Of a stretch of DNA of 64,000 bases, positions 11,661 through 23,220 are shown one piece after another. Every line of letters begins with the position of its first letter. Positions within the stretch are counted from its first letter, which is position 1. Under the pieces are notes generated by a model. It was given only the letters and a program-made list of their open reading frames with translations. It searched no databases and had not been told where the DNA came from. Origin of the DNA: Setophaga petechia (Eukaryota; Chordata; Aves; Passeriformes; Parulidae); assembly GCA_024362935.1 (NCBI GenBank), contig JANCRA010000012.1, positions 4,030,001 through 4,094,000 of the forward strand, in the 5' to 3' direction. The translations under genes and the position numbers were made by a program.

Positions 11661-12714
11661 GGCTGAAGTCGTCGCAAGGATTCAATTCAAAAGCCAGTGG
11701 GACACCTACAATCCAATCACTATGTCTCACAGGTGATCGTTACTGGCCACAGCTCATGCATGGTATGAAATGAAAGGATGATTTTGCAGTGGGAATTTGA
11801 GGAAGTGGTGGGCCTGCAGATCTCTCTTCTCCCCAGAGTTATGGTTGTAGGATCTCATGCAGCTCCCAGATCCATAGCTTTTCTTGCACATTAGCTGTGT
11901 GTGCAGCCTGTGTTTCATCCATCACTGGATTTCTGCAGTTATACCAAATTAAGAAGGGCTCACATGCCTTCTGGATTTAACATGAGCCAATTTTTTCTCC
12001 CCAGAAAGGCAACTGAACCTCTCACACACTTCAGCTGACACTAGGCAGCATCGCCAGAGCGTTTGCAGTATTTCCCAGGAATTCCCTGCCGGTCAGAAAT
12101 AGCGCAGCAATGCCAGTTGCTTATCAAAGGAAAAGTGGCGAGGTTGGAAAGCCAACCTCTATAATAGAGAACAGCAGATTGTGGCCTGCAAGCAGAGTGT
12201 CATGTGTCACCAGCACTCAGCACATAGGTGTGCAGCCCCTGCAGCACAAGCCCAAAGAGAAGGAGCTAAAAAGGGAGTCTGAGGACAGCTATGGCAGCTG
12301 TTTGCACCCCCTGCACTGCTGGCTGCCACAGATGGAACCAAGTGGTCACATGCACAGGGCTGTGGAAAGAATGTGTGCTGCCTGGGACAGAGAAGTGTCA
12401 CTTGGTGTGACTTCGCCACAGACAGTGTTTGACAGCAGTTAACACGGCGTCTCCCCAGCTGACCCCTGAGCACAAAGGTGCTCTCAATAAAAGCTGTACC
12501 CAGCCTTCACACAGTGTATCTTTTTGATGTCTAAGGCAATTATTTGAAGCTAAACAGTTCTTCAGGCCATATTGGACTCTGGTATGGGCACCCCCAAGCT
12601 ACCACTAAGTGGTTCATTAATTCAGTGAAGGAAAAATTTCAGTCTTGAAATGCATCACAGTAATATTAGAAAGATCTTGCATCCAAATGCATCAATCTGG
12701 GCAGACTGCCATGG
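11661..12714. other. Non-coding spacer between two CR1 copies
   Basis: This interval lies between two minus-strand CR1 relics and is more GC-rich than average between about 12000 and 12500. It holds the candidate terminal exon at 12005-12515. The open frames at 12110-12442 (+) and 12207-12473 (-) overlap each other and match no family I know. Confidence 0.5.
12005..12515 (+). other. Candidate terminal exon of a non-coding transcript
   Basis: A strong 3' splice-site-like sequence, ttttttctccccag, ends at 12003. About 480 bp downstream is AATAAA (12486-12491), followed after 20-40 bp by a GT-rich stretch (gtgtatctttttgatgt), which together look like a vertebrate cleavage and polyadenylation site. 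Between them is a GC-richer segment with a 110-codon frame (12110-12442). That frame is open upstream only back to a TGA at 12014, and its peptide is not recognisable. If transcribed, a long non-coding RNA 3' exon is more likely than a coding one. This rests on sequence signals only. Confidence 0.22.
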
Positions 12715-13190
12715 TCATAAGATCAAGGAAAATAAAACCAGAAAGGACCTCAAGAGGTCATCCAGCTCATCTCTCTACCCAAAGGCAGGACAAGCTCTAT
12801 CTGAATAGTTATTCTATTCTTTCTAGTCTGTCCCTGATGATGGACATCCCATGCCTTTTCTGAGTAGCCTCCTACCACAGTGAACTGCTCCTAATACGCT
12901 AAACATTGCTTTAGCTAGGACTATTATTTCTTGACCTAGATGTGTCAGACTTGGCAATATTTATTTCTTAATTTATCCCTTAATTTTCTACAACAGGTTC
13001 TTTATATATTTGAAGATGACTACCTCCCACCACTTTTTTCCCTAGAGTAAGCATAACCAAGTGCTTCAACTTTTCTTTCCATGCCAGAGTCCTTTAGTCA
13101 GTGACCTGATCATTGTTGTCCCTTTCCTCTAGACTCTATTTCATTGTTCTCACACTCTTTCTACTTTCAGATAGATCTTGGTGTGGACAT
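12715..13190 (-). mobile_element. Ancient CR1/L3-type LINE 3' portion, minus strand
   Basis: Read on the plus strand, the order matches the reverse complement of an old amniote CR1 (L3-like) 3' region. It runs from ggacctcaagaggtcatcc near 12746, through an aggcaggacaagct motif and a ccctgatgatggacatccc motif, to a tatatttgaagatgacta motif near 13002, ending with gtccctttcctctagactc near 13120. The copy is much more diverged than the avian CR1s at 35.2 and 57.1 kb and has no ATTCTRTG tail. It probably predates the avian radiation. Confidence 0.72.
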
Positions 13191-13328
13191 GCCCTTGAGG
13201 GTTCTCATAGGAAACATTTCATGAATATAGTTTTCTCAACAAGCAGAGGATAAGCAGAGAAGCAGATACAAGTGAGGACTTGTCACAATTTTCCATGGAG
13301 TGTATATAACAGTCAAGTGCCCTTCCAC

Positions 13329-13395
13329 TGTGGCAGCTATAGTTTTGTCAACTAAAACAATTTAAGTGACCTATGTAGGAGTGATAGCTGCCACA
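13329..13395. repeat. Perfect 12 bp inverted repeat, 43 bp spacer
   Basis: tgtggcagctat at 13329-13340 is the exact reverse complement of atagctgccaca at 13384-13395. The arms are GC-balanced in an AT-rich setting, which makes chance less likely than for an A/T palindrome. A decayed MITE or the stem of a structured transcript are both possible. No terminal target duplication is obvious. Confidence 0.7.
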
Positions 13396-13648
13396 AGGGA
13401 CATGGCTGAGATTAGCCACCTGAGCACTTAGGTTCCCAGGAATGAACAGTAAACAGCCCACACTATCACATCCTTCATCCTCCTAAACCACCAGATTTAA
13501 AACTCAACTGGCCACGACCATCCAGTCTCTGTTAAGTGCCTGTCAAGTCTTCACAACATCTATTCAGGGCTGCTGAACAGTTATACATCCATGCAGACTT
13601 TTGGTGAAGACATGTTTGATTTTTTAAAAAAATAATTTTCTTCAGACA

Positions 13649-13704
13649 TAGCAATATAGCAATATATTCATAGCAATACTGAGACTACCTTGTGAGACTA
13701 CCTT
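13649..13704 (+). repeat. Cluster of short direct duplications
   Basis: The 8-mer tagcaata occurs three times (13649, 13657 and 13671). Immediately after, the 12-mer tgagactacctt is duplicated (13680-13691 and 13693-13704). These look like local slippage duplications. Confidence 0.75.
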
Positions 13705-14114
13705 TCCTAATGGAAATTATCCTTTTCCCACACATTTGTGGAAAAGGAACAGTTAAATAACAATGATTCTTTGCTCTGAAAACACCTCACACAATGTTGA
13801 ATTAGAAGTAGCATAATGTGCTTTATAAGCCTGACTTGACCAAGCAACATAATTGAAACATGGACTATTCACAGTAAATCCCCAATTCAAAAGAATGGCA
13901 AAAAGATTTTACAAAATAGAAAAAAAAATAGAAGGTGCTTCTTTTTACTTCTTTTACCAATGTACATATCCAGGACATATCACTTCCATGCTGCTCTGAG
14001 AAGGCACATGGCTTGGACTGAGCCCCAGAGCCTTGGGGCTGGAGTAAGCCTCAGGAAAACATCCACTTCTGTGCCAGAGCCACACTCGCGCATGTGAGGA
14101 TCACACTGGCTGCT

Positions 14115-14146
14115 TTATTATTATTATTGACTTTATTATTATTTTA
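14115..14146 (+). repeat. TTA trinucleotide repeat, imperfect
   Basis: Runs of TTA/ATT are interrupted once by gac. Similar short TTA runs occur at 7181-7194 and 43322-43336. They are ordinary microsatellites. Confidence 0.8.
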
Positions 14147-16313
14147 CACTGAGGAAGATAAACCTTCCTAAGCGTGGATGAGGATGCAATGTTTAGCTAC
14201 AAATGAATTTACTTGATTAGAGGTATTAATTAGATCACTGGGTCATACCTGTGTTACGTGTCAAGATCAAATGCTCAGATTTCCCTGGAGCCACGGATAT
14301 AATTTTCATAACAGCAATACCACAATGTAGACTTATGAAACACTTTATGTTATTTTAACAATGTAGCCCTAATCACATGTATAACTTTAGGGTCTAAGAA
14401 TAATACTTGTCCTTAGACAAAATTCTTCTGATTCCTTTCTTATCTCAGCTTGTCTCCTCTCTGCTAAAAGCATACTCAAACACTTTGTGCCACATTTTTA
14501 TTTATGTTATAATTAAAACATCTTAATAATTTCTTATGGGGAGTGGTCTTGTTCATTTCAATATATACTCGGATGATTGCTCTCATAATTGATTGTTGTA
14601 CATTGTTACACAATTATCTAACTCATTATTATAATCTCACTTCTGATACTTGCTTCATTTCTAGTTGCTAGTATAACTTCATCATATGACCAGTTCCTGA
14701 CAAATCATTTGCACCAACATAATTTTAACAGTGTTCTTGCTTCCCAGAAAAATAAACATATAGTTAAAGATTGAAGTCTTTGTTGTACCATTTATTTTAA
14801 GATGGAGCTTCTTGTCCTGATTTAGTTTTGGGGTTTTTAGAACAAATTAGTGTCAGTGAAATCATCTGATTGCAGTGAAAAATACAACAGATGTATATTC
14901 AATTTTTTCTCTTTTTTTACTTTTTTTTTATTCCTCATATTAATGTCACAATCAACATTATTATCAGAGAAGTGAGCTCATGAAAAATAAAAAATTCTTA
15001 CTGGAGAAATAGCAAGTAGAGGTAGGTGACACCTGGGCAATTATAAGGAGGGCTGGGGAGACAAAAGCCTCCAGCAAATGTTGTCCAGAGGGGATGAGCC
15101 CAGGCAAGCTGTATGTCTTCTCCTCAGTCCACATTGACTTTGCACCTTAAACAAGCTGAGAGAAGTGATCTTCTGCCTGGAGACTCTCTCCAAGTCATCT
15201 GCCAGCTGTGTGTATGATAAACACAGTTCTGTGATCACTCTAAATATTGAAAATCTTGAATCCTCATTGTTTTCCCAATAATTCCTACTTTGTAACTTTT
15301 TTCTTGCTGAAGGCTCAGCAACCAAACATTTCACTGATATTTTCAGGGTCTTTACTGTTGCCTCCAAGAGCAGCAATAGCTAACTGAGAGTCGATCACTG
15401 TGAGTGAACAATGAAGGTTATTATTTTTCAGTTTATATCTTTCCATTTATTGACATTGATTTCATCTGTCATTTCATTGCTCAGTATCATGAGACTGGTC
15501 TATCACTCCTCACATCCAGCTTATGCTGCTACTATCCTGATTAATTCTGTATCATTACATATAAAATTACCTTTCAGCTCACCACCTTTGCACAATGTTT
15601 TTGTATTCAAATCCCTAGAGTGCTGAATAGTGCTGCAACTTCCTTGCTGTGAAAAATTATTGTTCTCCCTACCCTTTGATTCCTATCTTTTCATCTAGTA
15701 GTTTGGAAGTGTGTTTACCCCTTTACCCTATGATAATTCCATTTCATTAATGTTGTTGTTTATATATTTTTAAAAAGTTAGGTTAGTAAGTTTGAATCAG
15801 CATTATCCAAATAATCCTTGTCTTCTTCAGAGGATTGCCATAGTTTTGCAAAGTATAGCTTTTTTCTACAAAAGTTGTTCTGATTCTAGATCAATATATT
15901 TCATTTACCCTTTTGTCTACTAATTATTTGTAATTATAATTTCTACCAATTTTTCTGATAATCACATCTGACCGACTGGCCTGCTAGAGTGAGGAAGAGC
16001 CCTTTTTGATGGTTGATTGCCCATTTGCCACTTTCTATTATTTTGGTGTCAAATTGCAAGGTATCAGTCCCATGGACTGTTTCCAGTTCACCATGATACA
16101 GTGCTCAGATTTTTACCTGTAGAGAAAATCTGCAAGACAGGCAGTTCCTTAATCTTTCCTATAATGACCATAAAGCAAGAAGAAGTAAAAAACTACTGTA
16201 TAGTGTATAGGCTTGTGCTAGTCTTTACCACAGTCTTATTCACTAATGAACCCTTTCTTTAATAGACTCCTTTGATTCTAAATTCTTTTAAAAGCTTCTT
16301 CTTCCTCTCCCAC

Positions 16314-16348
16314 CTTTTTTTTCCTTTTTTCTTTTTTCTTTTTTCTTC
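16314..16348 (+). repeat. T-rich polypyrimidine tract
   Basis: The tract consists of T runs separated by single or double C, for about 35 bp. It could act as a pyrimidine tract for splicing, but no convincing AG acceptor with a downstream exon follows. Confidence 0.75.
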
Positions 16349-17440
16349 TGTCTGGAAAAATATTTATTCAATTTCTGAGGGAAGGCTTTTTCTGTTCTTC
16401 ATATAATACCCTGTCCTCTGCTGTTCAATCACTAGTTTAGGGAAGAAAAATTGAAGAACATTGTCCTTTTAGGAGTGTTTTTGATGAGTACTGCATGTTT
16501 TCCAAGCTTCTAAGGGAGTGTAAAACCATTTGTATTTTAGCCTTTTAGCTAGAGTATTTCTTTTAACTCCTTTTCTCAGTTTAACACAATGCTATTCTTT
16601 AGCATTTTTATATTACATGAGTAGGATGAAAATTTTTTGTACGTTTGTTGATTACTGTTATTGTATTTTTTTACACTTACAAGGATATGAAATTTGAATA
16701 TTCTCTGTCCACTGTTGCATGGTGGCATTTGGGTAACTCTTATGTTTATCAGATATTGTACATTAAATTCTGAGATATAAATCTAGAAATAATCCTTATT
16801 TTGGTTTTTTTGACTTAGAGCTGCAATGTGCAGATAGTTACAATGATGTTTATTGTGAGTACAGTTTATCAAATGTTCATTTAAGTTTTCTTTTAATAAT
16901 CTAGACTTCTTAATTGTGCTCTGCTTTGTATGTCAGTATTCTTTATTGTGTCTTGATTTCTCTCTTCCCTAGTCCTCTGTCTTAAATGAAAAGAATAGCA
17001 CATATTTATGCTGGATTGAAATTAGGAAGACAAATATTCTATAATTAATGAATTATAACTGGGAGATGCAAAATTCATAGAAGCATTCAAGATAAAAAAT
17101 AAAAAGACAAAACCCTTCAAAAACATCTGGTTTCTGCATACAGTGCTGTTGCAAATATTGTGCCATAATCAGCATTAATGTTTATAGTTTTTATTTTTAA
17201 CATTTTGTTAATGTAACACACAAGTTGTGATAGGCTTTGTACATACATTTTGCAAATACTTATCATTAGAGGGGAAAATATATACTAAGATAGGGAAGAA
17301 AGGGAAAAATATCAGAGATATATTTCCAAATTTGTTTTTTTCCATATTGTAAAAGTGAGATATACCTGTATTTATACTTCTACACAGAAATTTTTAATTG
17401 GTTGAATTTTGGTTACATTTGCAGTCGTATTGAAAAAAAT

Positions 17441-17980
17441 TTTCTTAAGAAGCAATTTGCAGATGGTGGAAGCTGAAGGCCACATCAGGAGAGGAGTCCC
17501 AGGTGAAGTGATTTGCTTGGGAGGCAGTGCAAACAGAAGACAGAAAAATTAATGAAGAGAAAAGTGGATCTGGAGCCACTGGTGCAGCAACAGGGATAGG
17601 GACGATCGAGCAGAAGGAAAGAATGGTCACACAGGAAAGGGGTGAACTCTCTGCAGACCTCCAGGCAAGGCACTGATTAGATGCACCAGTGAAGCATAAG
17701 CCACTGAAAGAAATAAAAGGGAGTTGAGTCCAATGGATGAGCCAGACAATGATCTTTTCAGTGAGGTGAACTGGGGTAAAGCAGAGAATCTCAGCATGGC
17801 CTTGCCAGGGAGCAAACCCAAAGAATCCCCAGTGGCAGGCAGAGGCTCGTTGGAAAAGGCAGGGAAATGCATTTATAGTGTAGCAACTGTGCAGCTCAGG
17901 GCTTGCAGAACCACCCAAAAGTCAGATGACCGACATATCTATAAAGCAAGCAGTGTTATACTGCAGGTGATTTGAGAAAC
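17441..17980. other. GC-richer patch, no recognised content
   Basis: This stretch is visibly richer in G on the plus strand than its flanks and carries open frames on both strands (17445-17918 minus, 157 codons; 17724-17975 plus, 83 codons). The translations look like non-coding frames in a purine-rich segment: no domain, no codon pattern that I trust and no clear splice sites. CpG is rare, so it is not a CpG island. It may be an unrecognised old repeat. Confidence 0.4.
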
Positions 17981-18693
17981 TGTAAAACATCACTATGCCA
18001 TGTAAAACCCATTATCCTGTGTCCTGATGTGCTGTGAGCAATGATGTAGCCCTATGTTTTGACATATTTGATTTAGGAGACTGACTTAAAACCCTAGACT
18101 CTTATTATAAAAGACTGTAACTTAACAAACAAAAAGATGTGTTGTAAAATACTCATATATATGAAAAAGAATATCCAAAGGCAGTTTTCAGGCAGATCAT
18201 AATTTCAAAAGCCTATTTCACAGCACTGGAGATAGTTTCATTATGTATGGATTAAGTTCCTATCTCTACATATTCTTTAACAATATACAATAAAGGTACT
18301 GTTAAATCACAATTTTTCTCAATCATTATGATTAAAAGCATATATTTTATAGGCAGTAGGAAACAAACCAACATATAAGAAAGGCATGCTTTTGAATCAT
18401 TCTTGGTATAATTTAATAGTCTGAAAATAGTACACTTATTTTTGCAATAAAAATCAGGTATTGAGTAAAGGTTTTTAGGTTCCTTAATAATTCACAGAAA
18501 TTTACTTTAGATTTAGTTATAAGAAGTTTCAAATACATTTTTGTTATATATTTTCTCTGTCTTACCTTCTAAAGAAGCATAACAGAGGTATTTATCTCAC
18601 CTCATTTTACACAGCCACAATGTCAAAAAGTTCACCTAACCTACTAGTATATCTTCCTTTTATTTTCAGTAAGACATATGGGCATTTCCAGAA

Positions 18694-18720
18694 TGCATCT
18701 CCTCCCAATGAAGAGATGCA
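18694..18720. repeat. Hairpin, 8 bp stem and 11-base loop
   Basis: tgcatctc at 18694-18701 pairs perfectly with gagatgca at 18713-18720. It sits four bases upstream of a pair of AP-1 consensus motifs, so the two may belong to one regulatory patch, though either could be chance. Confidence 0.5.
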
Positions 18721-18723
18721 AAA

Positions 18724-18739
18724 TGAGTCAGATGAGTCA
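18724..18739 (+). promoter_or_regulatory. Paired AP-1 (TGAGTCA) motifs
   Basis: Two perfect TGAGTCA heptamers lie at 18724-18730 and 18733-18739, with start-to-start spacing of 9 bp. TGAGTCA is the consensus site for Fos/Jun dimers and is also bound by NF-E2/Maf family factors. A single copy is expected by chance several times in a window of this size. Two within 16 bp are unusual, so an enhancer element is possible but unproven. Confidence 0.3.
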
Positions 18740-20766
18740 CAGCACAAATGTCTATTCCTGTGAACAGTTGCCAAAGGAAGCCTTGGTCAGCAATTCAGGT
18801 GCAGAATTCTAATGTGTAAATAACTAAAGAGAGATGAAACCTATTCAGGAGGTCTAGTGACACCAGCAACCAGAAAAAAAGGGAGACATAATGAGTAATA
18901 AGAGACTTTAGAAAGCAGGATGGATGGGTTTTCTCATGACAAGAGTTACAGGAAGGAACAAATCTAGGAAAGAAAGTTCATATTTAAGTTGCTGAGATGA
19001 GGAGTCTAGCCACAGATGACAAAAGCAGAAAATGGCCAATGAAGTTTCATGTCAAGCAGCAGTGAAAGAAAGAAAATGAGAAGCCTAGCAAAATGCTCAA
19101 AGAAAAATGTGAAATGAAAAAATTGGGATAAAATGGACAAGTATCACTTTGCTAAAAACAGGGAGACTGGGAATACCTTCCATTTTACTCCTTTAAAGGG
19201 AAATTATTTATGCTCTCCTGTAAGGTCTGTTGGAAAGAAGAAAGCAAAGAGGCTGGAGCTCCTCTGCCCCATCAGCACCACCCAGTGAAATATCTGCACT
19301 CCCAGGCATGGGGCAGAGTAACAACTCTGATATGGGGCAACCTCCCTTTCAGTGACCCTGCTACCTCTAACCTACAACTTATTGTCACTTTAATAACAGC
19401 CTCAGATCTCTGATTTGCCCTAAAACTCCTTATAGTCTAAGGGAGTGTTTTTTTCCCTTTGGCTTTCTCTGTGGTCAGCTACATTATTTCTATAACAACA
19501 CTCTTTATCAAGATCCTGATTTTGATCCAAATTTTCTGTCACAGTTGCGCACTTCTTTCCTTATGTGGGCTTATTTAACATCCTTAATATTAATTAAACG
19601 GAGAGGAGTGGGTTTTTTCACATTAATTTCTTTTCTCACATTTGTTCCTTTCTTTTTTCTCCGGTAATTGCAGTAGGATTAACTGCATTGTTAGAGTTCT
19701 GAATACAAATAAGAGGGTTTTTCCTTTTCTTTTCCCTGACTACATTTCTATTACTGCAATCACAAGTATTGTTAACAGCATTAAAGCCCACAGCAGATGT
19801 GAACCAAGCTATAGCGAGAGAATATTTTGATTCCACAAAAAGGTTCAGGGCTGAAACATAATGTTCTTGCTTCCCAGCTATTACAGGGCAAACTAGCATG
19901 CACTTTTGAAAGTTAGTATCTAATTTTCTAGATGTCTGCTGCCAATCTGTTTTCATTCTACTTCAATATAGAAGGCAATGAGAAGGGATTTTGCAAAGAT
20001 TACTACTGGGCTCATTATTATTGCACAAGTAATTCTGGAAAACAAAATACCAAACTCAGCTGATGATGACATAGTTATACAACAAACTCAGCTGCCCAGA
20101 ACTCAGAGCTTGGAATGAGTCCCTAGAGGGGACCTCAGTCTCACACCCTTACAATGTAAATAAGCCCAACTTATCTTTTATGTTATGGCTTTAGTTGTAT
20201 TGCAAAATAGGATTTATGTAGGAACTGAAGTGTTACACAGTCTTTAACCTCTCTTTTTACCCCGTGTTTAGAAGATAAAGTAGGCCAGGAGTGACCACTG
20301 AAAGCTGCTGCCACCTCACAGATGCAGAACCCCTTCAAAATATGCTGCCTGAAAGCAGGCAGAAATCCTTCCAGACATAAACTAGATCTCTGTCAGGCAT
20401 GAGGCCACGGGCAATTTAATGGTCCTGGTACCTCCAGCCTGGGCCCTGCTGCCCACAGACCCCAGACACTCACAGGTGTCTTGTGTGGCATCCCTCAACT
20501 CTCCTGAGTCGCTCCCTCTGCTATCCTGCAGGCAGGGAACAAAGCAAAGTGCCATGACTTCTGTAACACTGCAGAAATTGCCAATATATTTGTACTTTTG
20601 GAGTGATTTGCCTCTACCAGAGTAGACAAATGAAGCTGCTGGTTCCAGGACAGAATAAATGAGATTCCTTCTTACCAAGAAGACTTCCTGCAAAAAATGG
20701 AGGTTGGCTTTGCCCTTACTTTTGCTAGAGGAGATTTTCTAAATATGACCTGGAACCATGTCATAT

Positions 20767-20812
20767 TTAGTTTGAATTTTAGTTTGAATTTAGTTCAAAT
20801 TCAGTTTCAATT
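20767..20812 (+). repeat. Degenerate tagtttgaatt repeats
   Basis: Four related units (tagtttgaattt, tagtttgaattt, tagttcaaattc, cagtttcaattt) occur in a row over about 46 bp. This is a low-complexity tandem repeat with partial inverted symmetry. Confidence 0.65.
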
Positions 20813-20982
20813 TTAAGCTGACAAAGTCTTTGAAGTTTTATAACATATGCAGTATTTTGTTTCAATTATATTCCAGCTCTTATCTGGCATCAATCATTTG
20901 ATTACAATATCCACCTGAAATGTACATTGGCATTTCAAGACTGAGGCTAGGGGAATCATGAGTAACCAGCAGTTAATAAAGA

Positions 20983-21019
20983 GGAAAAAAAATTAAAGGA
21001 AAAAAAAATTTAAAAAAAG
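20983..21019 (+). repeat. A-rich tract
   Basis: Runs of A are interrupted by tt and gg. Similar purine tracts are seen at 23198-23220, 24149-24161, 30646-30658, 37067-37083 and 44989-45000. None has the body of a SINE or a processed pseudogene next to it. Confidence 0.75.
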
Positions 21020-22777
21020 TGTTAGAAACCCATACAAAATCCATAAAGTTGCATTAAAGAATTGCATGAAAATTAAGCCAAGTTTAAACCAGAAAAAACA
21101 TTCTGTAATATGTTCTCTACCACAAGTGGGTACAAGCTTTGCATGTTCAGTAACCCTGAATTGCTGTTTCCTTTTCTAATTAAGGAAAAGAGCTTTCTAG
21201 GGATGTCCTCAGAACATTACAAGATGCTCTGAGGAGATGCCAAATCGTAGTGGAAATATATTTGTTCTCAGTGTGAGTACAAGCACTTGAGAACACAGTT
21301 TTTTAGAGGAGCAGAGATATCAGATGCTGGCACAAATGTTTTCTATATTCTTTCAAATAATTAGGCACCCCTAGATGTTTTAGTCTAGGTCAATTCTTTC
21401 AAACACACAAGCTAACAAATTTAATAAAGTCTAGGGCCTCTATGAAGAAATATTTACAGGACCACAAACAACCCAATTTTCAGGAGATACGTCCCCCACT
21501 TTCAAGTGGAGCTGAGCCAGTGGAATATGTGCACACTCATCAGTGCCCTGAAAAGCAGAGCAGTGCTGACGGATCTCTTCCTTGTTTCGACAGTGTGCTT
21601 TAAGCAGAGGCTTAGTTATCTTACTTGTGACATAGGTCATAAGATAATCTTTTCCCTCATGTAGGATAAGAGGCCTTCTTTAAGCAGAAGTAGTTGTGAA
21701 GGACAAAAAAATATGTGGTAGGTGGTAATGGCAGAGTTGGAAACTGAAATATTTAATTTTCAGCTCAGTAAAACTTCTTCTACTGAAGTAAAGACCATCT
21801 TTCTAATTCTGTATTTACCTACCTACAACACTTTTCTTCCCCTTAGCCAAAGGTCCTTCCTTTCAGAGAAAAAAGTTTGTACATGAGCTAAAAGTTAAAA
21901 GAAAAAAAATATTTCTGGGGAGAATGTATGTTGTGCTTGTCACACAAACAAACACTACACAGTGACTCCCAAACGAGATGTGACATTCAGGTGCTCAGGT
22001 TCTCTAGAAATGCCATGCATAAAAGGGAGAGCTGAAACAGCCTCTCATTGCTACCTGTGCAAAATAGAAAAAAATCATGCAAATTATGTACTTTATTTCT
22101 GTCTATAATACATATAAGTGAGAGCAGAATGAAGGTGAGTCCCTCCCCAGGAGAAGATGCTTGAGAAGGCCTGTGAGCTCTTTATCTCCCTCACATAAGC
22201 TCACTTTTTAATGCCACCAGGCGTACATTAAATTAAGGATTCCTGTCTGTGCAATTATAGCATTTTAAAGAGTTTGTTCAGCAGTTGTTGAAAATAAGTA
22301 TCAGCTATTCTGGGCAATTAAATTTCATAGCTCAAAATGACAGAAGGAGCTTTCTCCATTAGCGCAAGCGGTAGGAAAGAAGATAATATCTGAACTAGGA
22401 AATTATTCTTGCTGAAGGAAAACTGGAAGGACCATTGTCTCTTGCCAAATAATATTATTGTTTTTTAAAGAAATATTATTGGTTTTATATACTAGAAGGA
22501 TGAAGAGCTGCTAAAACTGTTAGCTGCTCCACATGACTGTGTTCATATTAGAAAATATATTTAGGTTTTCAGGAATAAGAATTTCCATCACCTGTTTGTA
22601 CCATTCCCAGTACAACTGAGCTCTAGTACCTGTCGATGGGCCCTGTAGTCTACTGTAAGACTGATTATTTTACCAATGACAGAAAATCTAGTAGAGCTAT
22701 CATGTTTCCTGAGTTTTCATGAGCAGAAAAGGAACTTCAATGAAACCAGCTACATCCTCCCTAAACCACAGGTTTTC

Positions 22778-22797
22778 TAAACAATATATATTGTTTA
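22778..22797. repeat. Perfect 20 bp A/T-rich palindrome
   Basis: taaacaatat followed directly by its reverse complement atattgttta forms a perfect palindrome with no spacer. Half sites of the type TAAACAA resemble forkhead-factor binding sites in opposite orientation. In AT-rich DNA such palindromes can also arise by chance. Confidence 0.65.
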
Positions 22798-23197
22798 AAA
22801 TTATTTGGTTGATCAACAAAACAAAGTCACAATATGTTTTTTTCACATTCAATAGCTCTCCAGATGGGATGATTAAAAATGTACTGTAATTACATGATGC
22901 ACAAAAATCAACATTATTTACATTAATTGCATGAAACTATGACTAATACAGCAGAAGGTGTCAGAGATGCTTTCTGGCAGCAGCTACTAATTTGTGATCC
23001 AGAAAGACACGTGCAATATCTATCCAGCCTTGTGTAACAGTTCCACGTGTCACATCAACTTTTGGAAAATACCTAAGACACACACAAAAAGATATGTCAT
23101 GCTCAGTTTGAGTCACAGGCAAGGTGAGATCTTGGACAAAAAACTACTCTAAAAATAAAAATGAGGTATAGGATCTCAGTACCTGCTCAACCCCAGA

Positions 23198-23220
23198 GGG
23201 AAAAAAAGAAAAAAAAAGAG
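23198..23220 (+). repeat. Purine tract
   Basis: This short run is made of A with occasional G. It is ordinary low-complexity sequence. Confidence 0.7.

Larger units (their letters stand above)
13191..17440. other. Unique AT-rich non-coding DNA
   Basis: I see no gene. Content noted: an inverted repeat at 13329-13395, small duplications at 13649-13704, TTA runs at 14115-14146 and a pyrimidine tract at 16314-16348. Frames such as 15041-15376 (-) and 16017-16262 (+) are not recognisable. Confidence 0.55.

Noticed and set aside
17445..17918. 157-codon minus-strand frame
   Set aside because: It has a Cys/Ser/Pro-rich composition typical of antisense to purine-rich DNA. No domain and no splice sites were found.
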